From: Aplidium turbinatum
Taxonomy: Eukaryota > Chordata > Ascidiacea > Aplousobranchia > Polyclinidae
Length of the DNA stretch: 64,000 bases
NCBI GenBank assembly: GCA_918807975.1
Contig: OU964923.1
Span: 434,001-498,000, forward strand
Reading direction: 5' to 3'
The notes under the pieces: model-generated
What the model saw: the letters and a program-made list of their open reading frames with translations, nothing else
Database searches by the model: none
Told to the model about the DNA's origin: nothing
Program-made: the position numbers and the translations under genes
In this document: positions 21,291-32,400 of the stretch, one piece after another
How positions within the stretch are numbered: position 1 is the first letter of the stretch
Layout of the letters: every line of letters begins with the position of its first letter

Positions 21291-21510
21291 GCCCCGTTAG
21301 CTCAGTGGTTACGCGCGGGGCTCAAGATCACGCGGCGCTGGTTCGACTCTCGGAGTGTGCGTGAGCAACGCATTTCAGGACTGCTCTCCATTCAGCGGCA
21401 CCAAGTGAATGGAATAATTTCCCAGCAACAAGACTTCAACAATTGGAAAACTTCACTCTGCCAGTCTCGGTAACCGGCCCTGCGTCAAGAGCCTCTACAA
21501 AGTCGAATAA
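21291..21510 (+). mobile_element. tRNA-derived SINE, copy 1
   Basis: It starts CCGCCCCGTTAGCTCAGTGG (tRNA-like A box) and continues to GGCGCTGGTTCGACTCTCGG (B box), GAGCAACGCATTTCAGGACTG, CTCTCCATTCAGCGGCACC and TCACTCTGCCAGTCTCGGTAACCG. The 3' end is lost after AGCCTCTACAAAGTCG. This is a Pol III-type retroelement that depends on LINE machinery. Confidence 0.8.
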
Positions 21511-21519
21511 TATTGGAAA

Positions 21520-21605
21520 AATAGCACGGCTACTACAGCTGCTACTCCAACAAATATGTAGCGACGCTACCGTTACTGGTAGCCTACCAAAAAAGTAGTG
21601 CGCTA
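21520..21605. repeat. Dispersed repeat end shared with 59190-59345
   Basis: GTAGCACGGCTACT(G/A)CAG, CGCTACTCCAACAAA and AGTAGTGCGCTATTGCCTACCTCT recur at 59220-59340. Read in reverse, the right end AGAGGTAGGCAATAGCGC looks like a transposon terminus. Confidence 0.5.
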
Positions 21606-21667
21606 TTGCCTACCTCTGATAATCAACGAATAACATCAATTTATTACAAAATGACATCAAATAATTA

Positions 21668-21960
21668 ACGCCCTGTTAGCTCAGTGATTACGCGCCCGAC
21701 TCAAGATCAAGCGGCGCTGGTTTGACTCTCGGGTTGTGCGCTTGAGCAACGCGTTTCAGGACTGCTCTCCGTTCAGCGGCACCTATAGTGAATAGAATAA
21801 TTTCCGGCAACAACACTTCAACAATCGGCCTTAACAACCCCCTAGAAGTATGCGAAACTACGAGAAGCTATCTAATCTATCAGAAGCTTTGTCAGTCCGA
21901 GGATAAAGATTCATAACCGAACTAGTCAAAGTTGTTTTCCATAGAATAAACCAATAACAT
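21668..21960 (+). mobile_element. tRNA-derived SINE, copy 2
   Basis: ACGCCCTGTTAGCTCAGTGA, then TCAAGCGGCGCTGGTTTGAC and CTTTGTCAGTCCGAGGATAAAGATTC. It lies within the segmental duplication: the copy at 61127 has the same left flank (ATAACATCAATTTATTA...AAATGACATCAAATAATTA), so this insertion predates the duplication. Confidence 0.8.
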
Positions 21961-21967
21961 TTTTTAA

Positions 21968-24523
21968 CACTTACAAGGTTGGGCTCCTGGAGTCTTGCTC
22001 AGTTTGGGGGGGCTGTCGATTCTTCTTATGCCTTAGGAGTGATATCTCTGTTATTTTTTAAGGCACGGTTTCAAAACTTGGGATTCACTTTGTAAAATTA
22101 TTCACGCTGAGCAGTGAGCATATCCGAAAATTAAAACTATGTGAATTTTAGAACTGCTAATATACGTTGAAATGTTGAGGTGACTTATGACTTTTGGATT
22201 ATTTTGCGATTAAAGCAATTGTAGCGTGAGTTTACACATTATTTTTTAGTAGAGTAATGAAGAACATGCATTGCAATGTTGTGATTAAATTTTTTTTACA
22301 TAATCTCAATTTGAATCTATATTTTTCATGCAAAATAATAACTTTTCCCACGCTCAAACATAAGCTCGCTGCTTGACTAAAAGAACAATGCTTCATCAAT
22401 TACATGCAGTAATGAGATTTTTGAACGCGCGTCGCACCAAGTTGGATTACGATCTTGTGACCTCGGTTCATAGAACAACAACTCCTACGCTTTATTAACA
22501 AATATAGACCAGCTGAAGAAGCAGGTTGGAGTTTATCAAATACTATTATGCAATCCACGAAACGAATGGAAGATCATGCGACAAAAAACGCGGTTTAAAT
22601 GCAATGTATTGTAGTTGCAACAACGTCTCTCAATGTAAGTTCAATGTGAACTCGGCTAAATACAAGGCTACTGCTGGGAGTAAGATTACCCGATAAAGTC
22701 GATAACTTCATCTGTTTGTTATTGTGAGACGAAACTAGGAAGAAGGGAAATAGAAATGGATAAACTAAAGGTATTTTTATTCAATGCAAACGCGCTGCCG
22801 CTTGTCATTATCTAACTAAAATATCTCTCGTCGCTAGCCTACGTCGATTCACCGTTCTCTGACGTCACGTCCATTCGACAATAAACGATTTCTTTTATGC
22901 ATTCTCAGTTCAGTTTGGCAGTTACTCGCCTTTCCGTCGATTCAACGTTGCAAGACGTCGCATAAGTTCATATCTTTAGTTTGGTAAACGAAGATAAGAT
23001 TTCATTGTGACATTGCTATGTAAACTTATATTTCACATGAGACAACTTGACAATTAAATACGCAAGTTTTCACAATTTATGACGAGTTATAGCACATGGC
23101 AATGTTATGCTACAATAGCTTTGCGAGGTACTGCACTGCGGTTTAGTTTATCAGTGACAGTGAACCTGGTACAAGAAGCCTCGAATATATTGATTCAACT
23201 AAGCCGCATTACGTATAAACGTGGTGGAACGATCGTCCTTTTCACAAAAGCGTGTTGTTCTGGTTTATCCTACACAAATGAGAAGCGTATTGCATTTCAA
23301 ATCTTTACATGTCGACTTGGGAATAAATGTTTACAAGTATATTCGAGAAGCTTTGGGAAGATCGACGCCTTTTCTGCATTTGATAGTGTGTCGGACAGAA
23401 GGAGATATTTGAAACCAAAATCATAATATGTTACAGCGCAGCTTCTACAGTAGCTAAATTTCAAATTATTCATAGAAGCATTGTGGCCCAAACAGAGCAA
23501 TCTAAAAACAGTCCACAACGTGTCCACAAACAGTCAAAAACGGACCGCCCCGATAGCTCAATTGGTTAACGCATCACTTCTGGAACGAAGAAGCTTCAAG
23601 ATCAAGCGGCGCTGGTTCGACTCTCGTGGTGTGCGCTTGAGCAACGCACGTTAAGGACTGCTCTCCATTCAGCGGCATCTAATGGATGGAATAGTTCCCC
23701 TGTAACAAGAATTCAACAATCGGAAACTTCACTCTGTCAATCTCGGTGACCGGGCCTGCATCAGTGATTCAAAGCCTCTACAAGTATGCGAAACTGTCAG
23801 GATTAAGCTCTTCAAGAAGCTTTCCCAGTCCGAGCATAAAAATTCAAATCAAAAAAAAAAAAAAAACGTTGAATATGTCACGAGAAAGGAAAATGCAATC
23901 AAAGTCGATCACTTTCAATAGTTATCTCACATTTTACATCAAATCTACTCCAAAGGACGCTGAGTCATTGCAATAACGTTGTAAGCTTTGTTTGATTGAA
24001 AGGACATCATTGTCTGCGAAAAACAATTGTCGCGCTAGATGCATTGGCACCAAGTCTTATATTTAATTTTACGCAATTTCAACCGCAAGCGACGGTAACT
24101 CATCATATTAAAGTTGAAGCTTTTACTGTATCGACGTCGCTTATAAGCCCTGGTGAGAACAAAAGGTCCACGCATTCTGCCAATTTCCTTCACGCTGTGA
24201 AACAGTTAAAATTCGAGAGGGTAATCATGGGCCCTCTCGAATGAGACATGGGCCACGAGACATGGGCCAAATTAATTACTTTCATCCAGCTGGTGGGAAA
24301 ATTTTGAACAATAAAATATGAAATATTTCAGAGAATGTGCTGAGAAATGCCTTATACCTCTCAATCTATAACCTTTATTCGCTCAAAATTTCAGCTCAAT
24401 AGAGGTGAATAAAAGTTAGGAAAAGTCAAGAAATCTCGTAGTCGCAGCCTCAATGGTTTTAGAGATACAACTGTTGATACAAAAAGTTGAATTGACAGCC
24501 CCCTCCCCCCAACCTTCAAAGGG
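21968..24523. mobile_element. TTAA-flanked 2.56-kb DNA transposon (piggyBac- or Kolobok-like, non-autonomous)
   Basis: The element is bounded by TTAA at 21964-21967 and 24524-24527. The second copy of the segmental duplication reads CTTTTAAACATCGAT with a single TTAA at the same point, which is an empty site. Ends are CACTTACAAGGTTGGG and, inverted from the right, CCCTTTGAAGGTTGGG, followed on both sides by GGGGGCTGTC(G/A)ATTC. TTAA targets and a CCCTTT-type end suggest piggyBac, or less likely Kolobok. I recognise no transposase in the 2556 bases. A SINE (23546-23871) is nested inside. Confidence 0.75.
23546..23871 (+). mobile_element. tRNA-derived SINE, copy 3, full length with poly(A)-like tail
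   Basis: The best preserved copy. GCCCCGATAGCTCAATTGG is a good A box and GGCGCTGGTTCGACTCTCG a good B box. Then come CGTTAAGGACTGCTCTCC, CTCGGTGACCGGGCCTGC and CTTTCCCAGTCCGAGCATAA, ending in a run of A. It is nested in the TTAA element. Confidence 0.85.
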
Positions 24524-25022
24524 TTAAACATCGATCCTTGTTCTTGAGGTAAATGCGATCTTCATCAAAATCAAACCAGATCGTAACCATTTTTAACCAG
24601 TGGCTCACTTACAGAGTCCTTCATCTGGTGTAATATTCGAGGTCTCCCCTAAGTGTAGTTTCGCCTTACAGACTGGGGGATGTACAAATGTATCTAGCTA
24701 TTGTAGGCTACATCTTTTAATTACTAGTTGCTCTTGTCGTTACGTTTACTTTGCGAGGCAACTGTGCTTTACGTTACTCGTGTTGTTTCGCTCTATATCC
24801 AGGCTGGCGAGGAGCAGGTTGTTTTGTTCTGGTGGCGAGTTTAAGTCTTACGATGTGTGTTTTGTCACAGAAACTGTGATTTAATCATTTTTCTTTTGTC
24901 ACACATTTAACAAAAATTATCGTCTTAAATTTTAAAACCTGCTTACAGGGGATTACCTCTATATACCCATTGTCAGTGCTGTAGGATCTTTTCAAGTAAA
25001 CAAAATCAAGGAGCATTTAAAG

Positions 25023-25760
25023 CAGTGGTTCTCAACCGGGGGTCCGCGAAGCGATTTCAGGGGGTCCGTGAAAGTTTCCGAGTTTGCAGCATGATTAATA
25101 AATTACAAAATTTAAAAGTTGCTTGTGCTTAATTTGTGGATTACTGTGATTTTCAAACTGTACTTCCCGACGAACTGGTGCGATGTTCTTTGAACTTTCA
25201 AAAGACATTGCACACACGTTTGGTTTCCTAACTAAAAAAATATCATAAGTTATAAATGAATTATTTTTGCTATGTTCAACTTAATTTTTTTGAGACAGCA
25301 GTCTATTGATCAATGCTTAACTTAGAAATGCAAACGTTAGTCAGCAGTCTATCACCACTCACAGTTTGCAATGACAAAGATTATAACCAATTAATATTGA
25401 CTAGAAATGAAAAAAGAGAGAAATTCTTTTGTAACGGTCGCAAAATTCTACTGATTTTTGATAAAAATTTATTGAAAAACTACAAATCAACATATAGACT
25501 AATGATGTTTGATGCTGTATGCCAACACAAAGCTCATAACATAATTTCGTCAATGTCATCAGTCGTCATAAGTGCGTTACGAGTTCAGCAAAGTTTTCTA
25601 AGTGTGTCGTTTCGAAACTTATGAAACATACATTTGATACCATTATAGGAGAAGCGATATAGGCCTACTAAAATTTTAGATAAAAATTTATTAAGGGTCC
25701 GCGACCGCTTCGAAGGTACCAAAATGGGTCCACCGAAACAGAAAAAGTTGAGAACCACTG
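25023..25760 (+). mobile_element. Non-autonomous hAT, 738 bp, perfect target duplication
   Basis: The ends are CAGTGGTTCTCAACC and GTTGAGAACCACTG, flanked by ATTTAAAG at 25015-25022 and 25761-25768. The duplicated locus at about 61963 carries a single ATTTAAAG, confirming the empty site. An inner word, CTGTGATTTTCAAACTGTAC (about 25146), looks like a second, older hAT terminus. A 103-residue open frame (25313-25624) shows no transposase motif. Sister copies lie at 50443-51170 and, inverted, at 39313-40522. Confidence 0.88.
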
Positions 25761-26319
25761 ATTTAAAGGGTTATCGAATTAAGATTTTTACCCTCACCGT
25801 AACCAGCAAAACTAGTCCAAATGGAACGGGCAACCCTGACGATTAATATTTGGGATTTCGATCCGCAAGCAGGTCTTTGATTTAAATTTAATGACGTTAA
25901 CTACAATGTAGCTCATCTCCGCAGTTACTTTCCCGACTCAAATTTTATATTGAAATTAATAAGTTAAAAAAACGATTATTTAACTTGGCAACACTTTTAA
26001 CACTAAATTTGAATTTTTCATTAAAGTTATTTCATAAAATTTATTACGTTTAAAAACCAAACTTACTTTGTTGATGTTTATCGACCTCAAGTTGAAGAAC
26101 ATAAAGAAGGAGCGTCAATGGGAGACACTAGGTGTCGTTGAAGACACCTTCATACAGAGGTCACTTCCAAACACTTTGCTAACAACACAACTGTATCATC
26201 GTAACATTGATACAACGTCGTCTATCGTTGATACTTCATCATATAATAAACAACCAAAGGATAACAACAATTTAATATAAATAAAACAAATAAAAATAAA
26301 TAAAAACAAATAAACAAAA

Positions 26320-26406
26320 TCAACTATCAGAGCCATCAGTGGAATCCTTGTGGGCGATGTAAATAGGATTGTGATCATCACCGTAGCCAATCGCGATCTT
26401 CAACTT
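26320..26406 (-). CDS. NLR-type gene, exon 10 (stop codon)
   Basis: Acceptor GTCTTTTACAG. It encodes KLKIAIGYGDDHNPIYIAHK and DSTDGSDS, then TGA at 26322-26320. The duplicated locus at 62497-62575 keeps the same frame with in-frame length differences (FYIKHKDSTDDDADSTTGSDN), which supports this as real coding sequence. Confidence 0.7.
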   Translation of the reverse strand, partial: KLKIAIGYGDDHNPIYIAHKDSTDGSDS

Positions 26407-29400
26407 CTGTAAAAGACAAAGCGAATAATTGAATTAAAGAAGTTTCTTGGTTGGTTTGGTTCAATGTAACTGTGACACAAATAATTCACGTTGATTTAAT
26501 GTTTATTGACGTAGAATCAACAATAAAATAACAAACCTTGGTGATTGTAGACCAGTGCTCTTCAACCGGTGTGCACGGTGCACCCTAGGGTGCACCAAAA
26601 TATGCATGGGGTGCATCAGTACGAAAAGGTATACACGGGTGCATCACAAACTTGTCACACTAAACAGATAATTTTTACAAAAACTTTCTGTGAGCAAAAA
26701 TGAACCATTAATATGGCTCTCCAGAGGCAAAGTTCTTAGCCGTATCTTTCTGCTTAGAGAAGAATTGGGAGTTTTTTTTAACAGAGGAACATAACCAACA
26801 AGCTAGCAAATTTCGTGACAATTTTTGGTTGGCAAAAGTTGCGTATATGGCTTCCATTTTTGAACACCTCAATAAACTAAATCTGAATTTGCAGGGGAAG
26901 AAAGGGGATATTTTTGAGAGCATGTCCAAAGTCAATGCTATAAAGAAAAAACTACCACTGTGGCAGAACCGAGTTGCATCATACAATTTCTCTAATTTAC
27001 CGCTTTTCCACGACTTCATGGAAGAACATGGAAGCAATTGTCAAGAGCAACTGTTGCCACTTATTCATGCCCATCTTAATTTGTTGCAAGAAAACTTTGA
27101 GAAATATTTCAATGCTGAACAGAATGCCACACTTAATGCCAGTTCTTGGATATTACAACCTTTCATTTATGACGGGCCTACTACAGAAATTGAAGATTTG
27201 ATTGATCTCAAATCGGATTTTGGTATGAAAGTATTATTTAAAGAGACACCATACACTGACTTTTGGGTGCACCTGTAAATGTGCCAGAATACAGAAGCAT
27301 AGCAGAAAGGGCAATTTCCGTACTTATTCAAATGCCAACAACGTATTTATGCGAAAGCGGCTTTTCTTGTTTGTGTGAAATCAAATCTCGAAAGAGAAAT
27401 TCAATCACACACATCGATCCATTGATGAGGGGAGCAATTGAAAAAGATATCATACCTCGGTTTGAGTTGTTAGTTAATAATGTGCAACAACAAAACAGTC
27501 ATTAAATAATGATTTTTTATATCGCTTTTACCTCAGTTTACCTTTTAAGTAAACAGGGTGCATGAGTTCGTCACAACAACTTTAAGGGTTCACCAAACCA
27601 AAAAAGGTTGAAGAGCACTGTTGTAGACTACCATAGGCTAGCTAGGCTACATCACCAGAAGCACATTATTTCTGAGGTTAGAGTTTGATAGATGTTACGT
27701 TAGATAACGTTGATACAACGTAACTCTTACTTTCTTGTTTGACTGATCCAGGGCTCTCTGCAACTTGGATCGTTCTTTATTGTTCGGACTTCTCCCCATC
27801 CACTCCCAACGACCATTACGAAGGGATTCTATCATCACAACTTCCTCCTCAACCTTATCAAATACCTCGATGACATCATCGACACGTAGGTGATTGTCTT
27901 GGAGAATCAACTGAACAATCTAAACACAAATGAATTAGGATGCAACAATCTAACACAAACAATTTATTTATGTTGTGACTTTTTGTTCATTTATTTTATG
28001 TTTACAAGAATTGTTAGAAAATTATTAAAATTGGAAACTCGAACTTACTTTGTGAAACTTGTTGAAACTGAGACGTTAAAACAACGTAATGCGACGTTGA
28101 ATCAACGTAACAACTGACCATGAATCAATGTGTTGGTTATAAAAGTTAAACATGACTTACAGATCCAGGCATTGATTTGATCGCCTCCTTCCATGAACGG
28201 AATTGATTGGAATTCATTTTGCATCCGAACAGATTAAGAATTCCAAGTCGCGTCAGCATCGACTTGATGAATGACGTCACCGCATGGAAGTCATTCTGAG
28301 TGTCGGAGGTTCTCATCCCTATCCTCCCTCCATCAAAATCACATCCTGCTGTGACTGTCACTTCCAAGTCGTTGCCTTCCCGCAGAATCTTGCTGATGGC
28401 GATGATGGAGCGATAATCATTTTGATCTAACAATGCAGGAATGACATCAATCAATATTAACTCGGCTAACCAGGTTGTAGTCTAAAACCACAGTTTGGTT
28501 CTAACCATAAAATAAACAAACATTGAACACAAGTTGTTTACTAAAGAACAAAACATTAATTCATTTATATCGCAAACAAAAATATAAACAAATTATTTTG
28601 AACAAAACTTTCGGGTTTGAGTCAAAGTTCTAATTTGAAAATAACCTGAGTAGACTTTTGTTAGCTGGTCACAAAATCACACGTTTTGTCTTCAACGGCT
28701 TCGAAGTTTTATCAAATTAGGACAAAATACTTGGGCTAGCTTTGCAAGTGGAAACTAAACTTTTGTTAAAACATTAAACTAACCAGAGCTGCAAATTATA
28801 ATAAAATTTGATTTCTTTTTCGATAAATCTTCGAAGCAATTTTAGAACTTGATCATAAAAATTTTCCAATCAGTCATTTCTTGCTGCAGCTCAATCCAAG
28901 CTGATGCTTTCTTCAAACTCAGAAGACACGGATAGAAACAAACTTTGAAACATTTGTCTGATGAAACCAAGCGGAATGATGACAGAATCAGTAGTGGTAT
29001 TATAAGTAGTAGCATAAAAATGCGAAACGAAGACTGCCAATACCGAACCTCGACCCGGAACGCTCAGCACAAGAACCCACGAGAACCGCTCTTTTCAGAG
29101 TGCGGCAGTTCCACTGTCGACAAGTAGGCCTACTGTCATCCCACCATCTTACAGCTGAACAATGAAGGTATCACATCCAGCAAGATTGATGTGATCGAGC
29201 AGCTCGCTGATAAGAACTGAGCTCTTGTCATCCTCTTCCAGGGGACCCACTGCACTTCTGCAGACAAGCTAGCAATTCCACACTACACACTAGCTCGCCC
29301 GTGATTTTGATAGACCTAATATCCGCCATTTTGTCAAAAATGACTTTTTGCATTTTTCTACGTTTAAAGACTTCATGCATCTCCTGACAAAAAATTGTGC

Positions 29401-32400
29401 TCCAATGTAGTATGGTTTACGAGATAATTGGTGTGTAAAACCTAACATATTCCAATCTGTTTAAGAATAATTTTCTAAAACCTAACATATTCGTCTATCC
29501 AAACAAGTAACAGGAAATTGTCACGTGACCGGCAAAATTTCAGCAGAGTAGCCCAGGCTACTTCGCATCTTACATCTCTTAGAGTTGCGTGAAGCGGATT
29601 TAAAAGCATTCGATAAAGTAGATTGGGTTGAAATGTTGTTAAGCACTAGGCTCCACTAGGTAAGCCTGATTAGCCTATGCATCTTAAAAATGTTCTTCCG
29701 AGCACTCCAGCTTTTCATTAAATGCCGTATCATTTAGGCTACGTCTCGCCGAACAGTTTGACTTTTCGTAGCCTACCGGTACTGGTGAACTGATGGCTTA
29801 GTTGACTTTGCGGTAGCCTACACTAAATAGCTTAGCTTGCATAAGTTTATTAAGATTTTAAAGCAGAGGCCCGGGAGTACGCTACCCAGTGTGTTTGGTC
29901 ATTTCTAATCAACCGTACCAGATGCTGTGTAGCCAATGTAGTACGGTAGCCTTAAATAAATGCATGGTAATTAAGTAGGCTACCAACAACTGATTTTAAA
30001 TCGGCGATAGCAGGCTTCTCTGATATCAGCAAAGTTATCTACAGATTACAATGACGAAATGATACACAGTTCTGGGAGAAATTCAAAGGCATACTTTAGG
30101 TTTGATTTAGGCTTGTATTGTGGACTATTGTTATTTTAAGTAGGCCTACCGGTAACCTACGCTTAGGCTCTACACACCTGCTTTACTTCATTTTTGCTGT
30201 GTAGGCTCTTTCAAATCGACCTCTCTGAACTAAACTAAAAGGACAGGCTTTGGTTTCTTAAAGAAAATTTAAACTGTTTCCTACAAAATTTGATTTACCT
30301 GAGCCGTATTGAAGTTTGGTTTGCTGTTCTATTTATCTTTTGTTAGCATGTCAGTGTAATTTTTATCTTGTTTTCACACACCATAGGCTTCAAACAGCTT
30401 TTGCCTCGGATTTATGACCCAGAAAGCTTGGAAAACACTAAGTCCTATTTTGAATATTACCAAGCCAAAGCATGGGAGTGAGCAGTGATAACAATTGTCT
30501 ATATGTCTTTACTCAGTATCATATAAACTGTCCTTTGCCCTTACGGCTCAATCAGGGTCGGATTTAGATGATGGGGGGCCCGGGGCACTTTTAGACCGGG
30601 GAGGCCCCCGTGCAATAATTTTTTTCGCGCCTACGGCGTTAGGGGTTAGAAGTACATCAACAGCGACGGAGAATGCCTGGCTGCTTGGGCTGCGAACAAC
30701 AACCTCGCCCTCCTTTACAACATAAAAAGTCCAGCCAGCTTCTGGTCCGGACGCTGACCTGGCCTTTGCAAGCATAGATACAGACAGCTCTCTTCCTGAC
30801 AGAAGTGTGCTAGAAAAGTTCCCACGTTCCCAACACCAACCTTCGCTTATCACTGCCCCTAAGCTTGTCTCTCCCATCCCAAGTGCCCCAGTGAAGCTAT
30901 GGAACTTCAGAAAGGCCAATTGGAATCGCTACAGCCTCATAACCAATCAAAACGCGGCGAAACTACCATCACCTTCTACCGCCAACGTGGATGAGGCTTA
31001 CCAAGACTTTTACGGTACTATCAAATCCGCAGCTAAACAGGCTATCCCTCGCGGCCGCCGAAAGAACTACACGCCGTGCTGGGATTCAGAGTGCGAAACT
31101 CTATACCGCTCTTATATTCGTGCCTCACCAGATGCTGCCTCTATCTCAGCCGCAACAAGACTGCTTGATCGGCTAGACTCACGGAGGCTAGAGCGATGGA
31201 AAAACACCGTCAACACAATCGAATTTACACACTCTAGCCGGATAGCATGGAGTACTGTCAACAACCTTACAGGCCGTTCAGAACGCCCTTCCCGCCAATG
31301 CCCCGATACTGCCAATAAGATCGCATCAGGACTAGTGAAAAATGGGACCTACAAAATAGGCGACCGCAAGTTCCCCAAACTTGGAAAGGGGGAAACGTCT
31401 GATCTCTGGAAAATCCCAACACCAGACAAGGAAAGTATTTCTTGTGAATTTACATCGGATGAGTTCTCCGTTGCCCTACAATCAACTAAGACCCGTAAGG
31501 CTCCTGGTCCTGATAACATCTGCCCCGAATTTGTACTCCATGCTGGCACCGCCATGAAGTCTTGGCTGCGCAAAATCCTGTCTTCCTGCTTATGCCAACT
31601 CAAGATCCCCAAAATTTGGAGACGTGCCAAAGTGGTCGCAATCCCTAAGCTTCATAAGCCACAAGAGGATCCGAAAAGCTATCGACCTATATCTCTTCTC
31701 TGAATCCCTTTTAAAATCTTCGAACGTCTTATCTACACTCGAGTCGAACCAATTGCAGACCCACACTTGCCCCGGGAGCGAGCTGGTTTTCGACATGGAA
31801 GATCTACTGTAGACCAAGTCACTCTCATGACTCAAGACATCGAAGACTGCTTTGAGGCAAAGAAGAAGGCTGGTGCTGTGTTTCTTGATCTCACAGCCGC
31901 ATACGACACCGTATGGCACCAAGGCCTCACCTGCAAACTGCTCCGCCTGCTCCCGGACAGGCACATGGTCTGCATGATCATGGAGCTCGTTTACAACAAA
32001 AGCTTTACTCTCACCACCGGAAGTGGTACACCAAGCAGGCTACGACGCCTTAAGAATGGCGTCCCTCAGGGATCTGTCCTGGCCCCCCTTCTGTTTAACA
32101 TCCACTCCCACGACTTACCAAACACGGTATCCGCAAACTACGCATATGCCGATGATTTGGCCATTATACACTTGTCGAATCAATGGGAAACATTAGAAGG
32201 GATTCTAAACCAGGACATGTCGACACTTTCGGCATAGGCTACCTCCAGAGATGGAGACTGAAGCTCAGCGAAACCAAAACAGTGACGACAACCTTCCACT
32301 TAAACAACCGGGAAGCGAAGCGTGAGCTCAAGATCAACACCAATGGAAAAACCAAAGAACCAAGAGCTGCTGGGTGACCTGCTGCTAGAGTGTGCTCTAA

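Larger units (their letters stand above)
21617..26345. repeat. Segmental duplication, copy 1 (pairs with 61060-62570)
   Basis: Colinear matches run from ATAACATCAATTTATTA through SINE copy 2, continue at 24524 (AACATCGATCCTTGTTCTTG) and at 25769 (GGTTATCGAATTAAG), and end at the final exon of the NACHT gene (about 26320-26345). Two blocks are extra in this copy: 21968-24523 (TTAA element) and 25023-25760 (hAT). The second copy has about 160 bases near 61780-61950 that are absent here. Confidence 0.8.

Noticed and set aside
21291-21365. Functional tRNA gene
   Set aside because: The A and B boxes are embedded in a longer repeated unit with a SINE body, and the cloverleaf cannot be completed.
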